A stretch of DNA of 21,103 nucleotides from Chitinophagaceae bacterium. GTDB lineage: Bacteria > Bacteroidota > Bacteroidia > Chitinophagales > Chitinophagaceae. Location: assembly GCA_016741945.1 (NCBI GenBank), contig JACVCQ010000006.1:1-21103 (forward strand), given 5' to 3'. A program made the translations under genes and the position numbers. Positions 15,798 to 21,103 of the stretch are shown here, piece after piece; the first letter of the stretch is position 1, and every line of letters begins with the position of its first letter. The notes beneath the pieces are model-generated. The model saw nothing but the letters and a program-made list of their open reading frames with translations. It was not told the origin of the DNA and searched no databases.

Positions 15798-16271
15798 ATG
15801 CGTTGGAGAAAATTCAATGGTGAACCTATTCACCTCCCCATTAAAGAAGCAGTAGCAGAAGCTATTAAAAGAGAGTCTGCGAATGGTACTAAGCTCAAAG
15901 TATGTATTGGAACCGACAGCCAGGTAAAGGGCGATGATACGGAATTTGCAACCGTCATCGTTTTTCTGCGCGAACACAATGGTGGGTTCATGTACATTCA
16001 CAATGAGAAAACCAAGCAGAAATACCACATCAAGGAAAGAATGCTGGTTGAGGTAGCAAAAAGTATTGAGATCGCTTATGAACTCTGTGATCTTTTTATT
16101 GAACATCAGGTAGACATGGAAGTGCATGCTGATATCAATACCAATCCGCAATTCAAAAGCAATGATGCTTTACGAGAAGCCATGGGTTATATACTAGGAA
16201 TGGGTTTCGCCTTTAAAGCCAAGCCTGAAGCTTTTGCCAGCAGTTGCTGTGCAGATAAGGTGGTGAACTAA
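15798..16271 (+). CDS. YkuK/DUF458-family RNase H-like protein
   Basis: The 157-aa protein matches the DUF458 (YkuK) family, which has an RNase H-like fold. The strand-and-acid motif KVCIGTDSQVKGDDTEFATVIV puts D40 at the first catalytic-type position; E85 lies in a helix (KERMLVEVAKSIEIAYEL); VHADINTNPQFKSND supplies D112; and D153 is near the end after SSCCAD. These four acids fit an RNase H-type metal site, but no nuclease activity has been firmly shown for the family as far as I know. The protein is soluble, without signal or membrane segments. ATG start at 15798; the gene seems to stand alone, with a weak hairpin after the stop. Confidence 0.87.
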   Translation: MRWRKFNGEPIHLPIKEAVAEAIKRESANGTKLKVCIGTDSQVKGDDTEFATVIVFLREHNGGFMYIHNEKTKQKYHIKERMLVEVAKSIEIAYELCDLFIEHQVDMEVHADINTNPQFKSNDALREAMGYILGMGFAFKAKPEAFASSCCADKVVN

Positions 16272-16295
16272 GAATCAGTAAATAGGATAATTTTT

Positions 16296-16331
16296 CCGAT
16301 AGCAATATCATAACACTGCTATTGGGTCTTT
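16296..16331 (+). terminator. Weak terminator-like hairpin after the YkuK-like gene
   Basis: CCGATAGCA (16296-16304) pairs with TGCTATTGG (16317-16325) through one G-T wobble, over a 12-base loop, and is followed by GTCTTT. It lies 24 bases after the stop. The T-run is poor, so termination strength is doubtful. Confidence 0.4.
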
Positions 16332-16368
16332 ATCGCCCTTATTCATTCTTTATTGAAGTTACAATTAT

Positions 16369-16839
16369 ATGGATTTTAAAGAAGAGCAAAGTTTATCAAA
16401 AACGAAAGCAAGTTTATTAGTATTACTACCATTTTTAGCGCCTTTGGTATTGTATATTATTGGGTTACCAATAAATACGGTTATTACTAGTTTGATTATT
16501 GTCTCTGTTATTTGTATTGTCAGCTGGCTCTTTTTAAAAACTATAAAATTACAGCTGTGTGTGAATGAAACAGGGATTTCTCTTCGAATTAAAGGGTTAC
16601 AGGGAAAAGAAGAAATGTTTTTATGGAAAGATATTGAGCGAATTCAAAAAGTATCTGTTAAACCTTTGAAAGAATTCGGTGGATGGGGGCTCAGGTATTC
16701 GCGTTCTAGAACTGGATATATATTTGGAGGGGAAAAGGGTGTAGAGTTATTCACCAATCGCAAGTCAACAATAGTGATTACTATTAGAGATACTGATTCT
16801 TTTTTTGCAGCGATAGCTTTCTTTCAGCCTAATTTATAA
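16369..16839 (+). CDS. Small membrane protein with a PH-like C-terminal domain
   Basis: The 156-aa product has a polar N-terminus, two hydrophobic helices close together (about residues 13-32 and 36-55), and a soluble domain of about 95 residues. That domain has features of bacterial PH-like domains: LQLCVNETGISLRIKG, FLWKDIERIQKVSV, then EFGGWGLRYSRSRTGYIFGGEKGVELFT and TIVITIRDTDSFFAAI. The GGWG-x-R and GxxGVEL pattern recurs in such proteins in many bacteria. Function is unknown; the family is thought to bind partners or lipids at the membrane face. The base composition is more AT-rich than its neighbours. It is convergent with engB, with 201 bases between. Confidence 0.75.
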   Translation: MDFKEEQSLSKTKASLLVLLPFLAPLVLYIIGLPINTVITSLIIVSVICIVSWLFLKTIKLQLCVNETGISLRIKGLQGKEEMFLWKDIERIQKVSVKPLKEFGGWGLRYSRSRTGYIFGGEKGVELFTNRKSTIVITIRDTDSFFAAIAFFQPNL

Positions 16840-16917
16840 TGGAGTTTTCTGCATCTATTATGTCTGAATATTACTGTAAGATGAGTTATTGTTCTATAAT
16901 CAAGATTTAATAGGCCA

Positions 16918-16982
16918 CAGATTTTTATGATTATTTTGATGAGCGCTGATAGATTATCATCATAAACTATCATGAAAATCTG
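16918..16982. repeat. Imperfect inverted repeat between convergent genes
   Basis: CAGATTTTTATGA (16918-16930) and TCATGAAAATCTG (16970-16982) are inverted with one mismatch across 39 bases. A second internal near-symmetry lies around GAGCGCTGATAGATTATCATCA. It resembles the CACAGATTTT-type palindromic phrases scattered in many bacterial intergenic regions. No T-run is attached. The rest of the 16840-17040 gap shows nothing else I can support. Confidence 0.45.
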
Positions 16983-17040
16983 GGTTCCATCACTATTTTC
17001 TCATTATGTATACCTTGGAGACTTAGTTGAAAGTGAAATC

Positions 17041-17673
17041 CTAAGACGCTTGAAACCCTTGGTTACACTGTTGAATAAACGCCAACATCTCCTCTCTCCC
17101 CACTTTTTTCTCCGCACTCGTCACAAAATGTCTGGGCAAAAACTGCCAACTCTCTCTAAGCGTATCAAAAAAAGCTTTGATATTTCTTTCTACAACCGCA
17201 GGTTTTTCCTTGTCTGTTTTGGTGAAAACCAATGAAAATACAACTCCCCATTTGTCTAGCTGACTAATAAACTCCAGATCGTTTTTTTGTGGACCATGGC
17301 GGCTGTCGATGAGTACAAATATTTGAGCGAGATTACTACGTTTTCTAAAATAACCTTCAATCATTTGTTCCCATCTTCTTCTATCACTCTGGGATCTTTT
17401 GGCATAACCATAGCCGGGCAGATCCACCAGGTACCATTGTTCACGAGGTCCTTTTTCGGTTGCGCTGCTTTCAATGACAAAATGATTAATGAGCTGAGTC
17501 TTTCCCGGTGTGGCAGAAGTTTTAGCTAGACTTCTTTGTCCGGTAATCATATTGATCAATGATGATTTACCTACATTACTTCTTCCAATAAATGCATACT
17601 CAGGTTTGTCCGGTTTGGGACATTTATCGAAGCTTGGACTAGATATCAGGTAAGAAGCTTTACGGATCTGCAT
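17041..17673 (-). CDS. engB: EngB/YihA ribosome-biogenesis GTPase
   Basis: The 210-aa protein is a full-length TrmE-Era-EngA-EngB-family GTPase needed for large ribosomal subunit assembly. Guanine-nucleotide motifs are all present: G1 GRSNVGKS (30-37), G2 around T55 in TPGKTQ, G3 DLPGYGYA (84-91), G4 TKTD (151-154) and G5 TSA (185-187). The start MQIRKASYLISS matches the short N-terminal strand of the family. It lies downstream of a TonB receptor gene on the same strand, with a 12-bp-stem terminator in between, so it is probably transcribed on its own. The 87-aa plus-strand frame inside it is not a gene. Confidence 0.96.
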   Translation of the reverse strand: MQIRKASYLISSPSFDKCPKPDKPEYAFIGRSNVGKSSLINMITGQRSLAKTSATPGKTQLINHFVIESSATEKGPREQWYLVDLPGYGYAKRSQSDRRRWEQMIEGYFRKRSNLAQIFVLIDSRHGPQKNDLEFISQLDKWGVVFSLVFTKTDKEKPAVVERNIKAFFDTLRESWQFLPRHFVTSAEKKVGREEMLAFIQQCNQGFQAS

Positions 17674-17684
17674 ACTGCAAAGTA

Positions 17685-17719
17685 ACTAAAAGCCCGCTGA
17701 TCTTTTTTCAGCGGGCTTT
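17685..17719 (-). terminator. Rho-independent terminator after the haem-type TonB receptor gene
   Basis: A perfect 12-bp stem, AAAGCCCGCTGA (17689-17700) with TCAGCGGGCTTT (17708-17719), with a 7-base T-rich loop. On the minus strand the stem ends in CTTT and is followed by TAGTTAC, so the U-tract is partly built into the stem. It lies between the receptor stop (17748) and the engB start (17673). Confidence 0.8.
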
Positions 17720-17747
17720 AAAAGAATATGATAGACGCTTAATATGA

Positions 17748-19973
17748 TCAGAAATCTACTTTTAATGAAATAGATACATTTCTTCCCGGAGCAGAAATAC
17801 CACTGGCAAAATAGCGGTAATTCCTGTCAGCAAGATTTTCCAATAATAGTACTGATTGTAGTTTTTTGGTGATGAAGATTCCTGCTCTCAGATTCAAAGT
17901 AAACCAGGATGGCATTCCATCTGCTGTTGCATATTGTAGGTTGTCTTCTCCGTTGGGATTGTAATCTTTTAATTTCTTCCATCCATTGAATAAAGTATAC
18001 AACTCGGCATTCCATACCTGCTGTTGGGTTTTGATACCGATTCTTCCATAAACGGGAGGGATATGATCTAAAGGAATTTGTTTTTTATTTTGGTCTTTAT
18101 ATCGTCCATATGTGTAAGTAAAAACTCCATCCAAACTGGTTCCTTTAGCAAAGCTAACCGAGCCATTTACACTAAACCCTGTTACATAAGCACTTGCTTT
18201 ATTTTGATTGGCAAATACAGCACTTCTTATACCACCATATAGGATGCTATCCTGACCATTAAATTGATACTTATCCAATACAAGTGCATTTCTGAAAATA
18301 GTATAAAAGAAAGAAGCACCTACAGAAAAGGCTTTTGTTTGTTTCGCAACACTTAATTCGGCATTATACGTGTATTCAGGTTTGATATCAGTGTTAGGAA
18401 CGACTACTATCCCGGTTCTGGTATCAAAAACTTTTGACAGATCATCTACATTCGGTGCCCTGAAGCCACTGCTTATAATCATGGCTAATCTGAAATTCTC
18501 TTTTGTAGCATATACCAAGCCAATATTTCCGGTAAGGGCAATATTATTTTGTTGTGCTTTATTAAAGGGGAAACGCATGAGTGTAGTATCTGCAAATCGG
18601 GCATCCAGTTTTACCAAATTCAATCGGATTCCGTCATTCAATGTCCATTCATCATTGAATTTGTAAGTATGTTGTGCATACAATGCATTGGACGACATTT
18701 TTGTAGGACCATCAGCATATCGGGTTGTGATTCTGCTTAGTGTACCGGTAACAATATTGCGTCGTTCTGCTGTTGAGCGAACAAAGTTGGTATAACTTTC
18801 AGCTCCGATATGCAGTTCATGCTTACCGCTGTAATGTTTTGCATCAATATTCAATCCAAATACATTGATTCTTTCCCATCGATAATCTTTATTGTTATTG
18901 TTGAATCGACGTGTAATTCTACTTTCTTCGATATCCTGAAAACTGGTAGTGAGTTTAAAATCCTGAAAAAAACCGGATTGTTGGGAGGCATTGAGGTGAT
19001 AGGATACCAGGTTACGTAACTGTGGGCCATAATACCATTCGGCAAATACCGGTGCTGCCAGTGTACCTTCACTGAGTCTATCATAACGAGGAACATCACC
19101 GGTATTAGAGAACTGAACATTTAAAATATGCTCAACTTTATCGGATGCTTTATACAAAAATTTCTGTAACACATCTATCTGTTCATAGCCAGATGGTGTT
19201 TGTTGATTTGGGTTGGGGTTTGGAACAGCTATATCCGTATTACCTACTCTTTGAACAATAAATGGTTTTAGACCAAACAAAGGATATTTGTTGCTTCTGT
19301 TCTTTCCTTGTTGCATATCACCGAAAGAGCCATAGGTAACAGATGTTAATGATGCCCATTGTTTGCCTCCAATATTGAGTATGATATTCCCTCTTTGTTC
19401 ATCAATGGCGCTGGTATAACGAATGGTACTACTGCCTGAAAATTCCGTTTTGGTACTACTTGATAGTTTCGGATTACGTGTATACATACTCACCACGCCT
19501 CCCAAAGCATCACTGCCATATAATGTTGATGATGGACCATATAATACCTCCATTCTTTCGAGAATCATATTGTCAACAGTAATGATATTTTGTAAATGTC
19601 CTGATCTATAAATCGCATTATTCATTCTGATACCATCAACCGTTAGTAAAACACGGCTTGCTTCAAACCCTCTGATAACAGGGCTGCTGCCGCCTTGTTG
19701 GCTTTTTTGTACAAACAAAGTTCCGGTATTGATAAGGATATCGCCTGTATTGGCCTGCATGTTCAGCGTATTCTTATCTCTGATGCTTTTTACAGTTTGA
19801 GCAATACGACCAAATCTCTCTGCAAATTTATTTGCATAAACAGTTACTTCATTTAAATGAATGGCATCATCTTGTGTTACACTGCTGTCTTTTTTAGGTT
19901 GTTGTGCTTGTAAGTATATATTGAATAGAAGACATGACAATAAAGTACATGTCCATCTCATGTGAATTTGCAT
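17748..19973 (-). CDS. TonB-dependent receptor, haem/haemoglobin type
   Basis: The 741-aa product has a signal peptide (RWTCTLLSCLLFNIYLQAQ); the ATG at 19973 is used, though the ATG at 19961 (MRWTCTLL) gives an equally good signal. There is no carboxypeptidase-like N-terminal domain: the plug begins near residue 45 with EVTVYANKFAERFGRIAQTV. Plug motifs are those of the haemoglobin/haem receptor branch: GTLFVQKSQQGGSSPVIRGF, VDGIRMNNAIYRSGHLQNI and MEVLYGPSSTLYGSDALGGVV; the barrel carries SGFRAPNVDDLSKVFD, also typical of that branch. The last residue is Phe, as usual for barrel insertion. It takes in haem or another iron ligand, by inference. Upstream on the same strand lie the unknown anchored protein and the haem-binding-domain protein, which fits that role. 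Confidence 0.87.
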   Translation of the reverse strand: MQIHMRWTCTLLSCLLFNIYLQAQQPKKDSSVTQDDAIHLNEVTVYANKFAERFGRIAQTVKSIRDKNTLNMQANTGDILINTGTLFVQKSQQGGSSPVIRGFEASRVLLTVDGIRMNNAIYRSGHLQNIITVDNMILERMEVLYGPSSTLYGSDALGGVVSMYTRNPKLSSSTKTEFSGSSTIRYTSAIDEQRGNIILNIGGKQWASLTSVTYGSFGDMQQGKNRSNKYPLFGLKPFIVQRVGNTDIAVPNPNPNQQTPSGYEQIDVLQKFLYKASDKVEHILNVQFSNTGDVPRYDRLSEGTLAAPVFAEWYYGPQLRNLVSYHLNASQQSGFFQDFKLTTSFQDIEESRITRRFNNNNKDYRWERINVFGLNIDAKHYSGKHELHIGAESYTNFVRSTAERRNIVTGTLSRITTRYADGPTKMSSNALYAQHTYKFNDEWTLNDGIRLNLVKLDARFADTTLMRFPFNKAQQNNIALTGNIGLVYATKENFRLAMIISSGFRAPNVDDLSKVFDTRTGIVVVPNTDIKPEYTYNAELSVAKQTKAFSVGASFFYTIFRNALVLDKYQFNGQDSILYGGIRSAVFANQNKASAYVTGFSVNGSVSFAKGTSLDGVFTYTYGRYKDQNKKQIPLDHIPPVYGRIGIKTQQQVWNAELYTLFNGWKKLKDYNPNGEDNLQYATADGMPSWFTLNLRAGIFITKKLQSVLLLENLADRNYRYFASGISAPGRNVSISLKVDF

Positions 19974-19991
19974 GGATTTACTGTTTAATAA

Positions 19992-20510
19992 TTAAGAAAA
20001 TGATGTACGAAACAGTATTTTCTTGGGAGGGGGCGCGATAAGGTCGGGTTGAAATTGTGGTTTCCAAGAAACCATATCTGTACGATAATCGGTACGGAAT
20101 AAACAATCAGTAGTATGTGTTTGTAGAGAAGAAGCAATTTGATCACTGATGAAACAAGATGAGAAAGAAAGGATTCGACTTGCCCCTTTATTTTTACGGG
20201 TAGCTTTATCCATTAATGCGTGCAACTTGTGTTCCTGATAATCATATAAACCCTTCACCGTATAAGTTCCATCCGCTTCTTTATGAATTGAACTTACATC
20301 GAATAAAGTACCATTTACAATGATCTCTTTATTCTTTTTATACCAATGTAGCTGTTTTACGTGAACAGTAGACAGCTCTTTGGTTTTAAAATCATGTTTT
20401 ACCTCTGATCGTATTTGACTTTGTTGATAATGAAACAATACAAATCCTGTTAGTGGCAATAACACCAACCATAAAAAGAAAATGGCGATACATTTACGTA
20501 ATACGGACAA
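19992..20510 (-). CDS. Unknown anchored protein between haem-binding protein and TonB receptor (TTG start)
   Basis: The 172-aa product starts at TTG 20510; the frame is closed by a TGA seven codons upstream and no ATG is available in it near the beginning, so the TTG (one base after the stop of the upstream gene) is the best start. An N-terminal helix (KCIAIFFLWLVLLPLTGFVLFHY, about 6-28) acts as signal anchor or signal peptide. The soluble part has SEVKHDFKTKELSTVHVK, then WYKKNKEIIVNGTLFDVSSIHKEADGTYTVKGLYDYQEHKLHALM, a beta-rich motif I have seen in small proteins next to TonB receptors in Bacteroidota. A proline/lysine-rich tail ends the chain. I give no function. Close spacing implies translational coupling with the haem-binding gene. 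Confidence 0.75.
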   Translation of the reverse strand: MSVLRKCIAIFFLWLVLLPLTGFVLFHYQQSQIRSEVKHDFKTKELSTVHVKQLHWYKKNKEIIVNGTLFDVSSIHKEADGTYTVKGLYDYQEHKLHALMDKATRKNKGASRILSFSSCFISDQIASSLQTHTTDCLFRTDYRTDMVSWKPQFQPDLIAPPPKKILFRTSFS

Positions 20511-20511
20511 T

Positions 20512-21003
20512 TCAATTCTTTTTTCTGATCAAACTATCTATGGGATAGTTAGCTTTCATGGTATCCATTACAGATTGAGCCCAGTTGGTAAGTACCACAC
20601 GTTCGTCGTCAGTGAGTTTAGCATCGCTGTGAACCCATGTATAAGAATTCAACGGCATTTCTTTTTCCTTTACCTGCTCAATCACTTCTTCCATTTTATG
20701 GTATTGTCTTCTAAGGTTATAAGAAGTATAGACATCGAAGTTCAAATGAGATTTACCTTCTTTGATATGATCATCTAGCCACCAGGCCACCGGTTGTACT
20801 TTTGAGTACCATGGATAAACAGTGTTATTGCTATGGCAATCATTACAGGCTTTTACAAGGATCGCTTCTACATTTTCAGGAACAGTGTATAGGTTTTTAA
20901 TATTGCCAGATGTATCAGTAGATGCATTGGCTTCAGGACGAATGAACTGAATGACCACAAGGGCGATCAATAGCACCCATAAAATTTTTTTAACAAGTTT
21001 CAT
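20512..21003 (-). CDS. Haem-binding domain protein (Haem_bd-type c-type cytochrome-like)
   Basis: The 163-aa product has an N-terminal hydrophobic helix (about 5-20, KKILWVLLIALVVIQF) acting as signal anchor or signal peptide. A single CxxCH haem-attachment motif, CNDCH (53-57), sits in the family-typical context KACNDCHSNNTVYPWYSKVQPVAWWLDDHIKEGK. EMPLNSYTW (115-123) supplies M116 as a likely distal haem ligand. This matches the Haem_bd family found in Bacteroidota. It would carry one covalent haem in the periplasm, for electron transfer or haem handling. It begins 24 bases after the gpmI stop, and its stop is one base before the TTG of the next gene, so it is in a run of co-directional, close-set genes leading to the haem-type receptor. 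Confidence 0.9.
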   Translation of the reverse strand: MKLVKKILWVLLIALVVIQFIRPEANASTDTSGNIKNLYTVPENVEAILVKACNDCHSNNTVYPWYSKVQPVAWWLDDHIKEGKSHLNFDVYTSYNLRRQYHKMEEVIEQVKEKEMPLNSYTWVHSDAKLTDDERVVLTNWAQSVMDTMKANYPIDSLIRKKN

Positions 21004-21027
21004 AATGGGTAAGGGTTATTTAGGTAT

Positions 21028-21103
21028 TCAAATTAAGACATTTCCCGTCATTTCAGCGGGAATAGTAAGATTCATCATTGATAATATGGTAGGAGCTATA
21101 TCC
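21028..21103 (-). CDS. gpmI: 3' end of gpmI, cofactor-independent phosphoglycerate mutase (5' truncated by window edge)
   Basis: Read on the minus strand, the last 24 codons of the window translate as DIAPTILSMMNLTIPAEMTG followed by NVLI and TGA (complement of 21028-21030). This is the distinctive C-terminus of 2,3-bisphosphoglycerate-independent phosphoglycerate mutase (typically DIAPTxLxLxGxxxPxEMTGxxLI), and the stop falls where that family ends. The enzyme interconverts 3- and 2-phosphoglycerate in glycolysis. Other alkaline-phosphatase-superfamily enzymes share DIAPT but not usually the EMTG ending. The gene continues upstream beyond base 21103. The haem-binding gene begins 24 bases after its stop. 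Confidence 0.8.
   Translation of the reverse strand, partial: DIAPTILSMMNLTIPAEMTGNVLI

Noticed and set aside
15753..16151. 132-aa minus-strand frame over the YkuK-like gene
   Set aside because: It is antisense to a gene with clear RNase H-like motifs, has no domain of its own, and runs into the short repeat-bearing gap.
16972..17235. 87-aa plus-strand frame overlapping the 3' end of engB
   Set aside because: It is mostly antisense to engB codons for conserved residues and has no motif; the ATG lies within the inverted repeat arm.

Overview
The window comes from the chromosome of a member of the Bacteroidota, most likely the family Chitinophagaceae. The reasons are a gldM-gldN type IX secretion (T9SS) pair, a DUF1501 protein with a C-terminal T9SS sorting domain, two SusC-like/TonB-dependent receptors, an ECF sigma factor paired with an inner-membrane/beta-barrel protein, weak Shine-Dalgarno sequences and moderately AT-rich DNA. 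The genus assignment is not attempted. There are no tRNA, rRNA, CRISPR or insertion-sequence genes. No intergenic gap exceeds about 300 bases.

Layout. 1-1850 (+): the 3' end of gldM and the whole of gldN, closed by a strong terminator. 1960-6523 (-): an ECF sigma factor and its adjacent dual-membrane protein (resembling the Dma/Das anti-sigma/sigma systems of Bacteroides), then a terminator, a small lipoprotein and uvrC. 6711-13030 (+): DUF1800, DUF1501 (Tat-like signal plus T9SS tail), a TonB-dependent receptor that appears to start with TTG, and a small lipoprotein, all closely spaced and ended by one strong terminator. 13031-15797: a DUF2721 membrane protein (+) and an ABC exporter (-), whose flanking intergenic DNA is full of degenerate 7-bp-period repeats. 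15798-16839 (+): a YkuK/DUF458 RNase H-like protein and a small membrane protein with a PH-like tail. 17041-21103 (-): the last 24 codons of gpmI, a haem-binding-domain protein, an unknown anchored protein that starts with TTG, a haem/iron-type TonB receptor, a terminator, and the GTPase EngB.

How the parts fit. GldM and GldN are core T9SS parts, and the DUF1501 protein carries the tail that T9SS recognises, so the window holds both machine and probable cargo. The sigma factor and the beta-barrel protein probably form an envelope-sensing regulatory pair. The haem-binding protein, the unknown protein and the second TonB receptor are nearly contiguous and look like an iron/haem acquisition unit. 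The first TonB receptor and its lipoprotein form a separate, conserved-looking outer-membrane pair with no assigned substrate. The most unusual non-coding signal is the family of heptamer-period arrays around 13031-13766 and 15627-15719.
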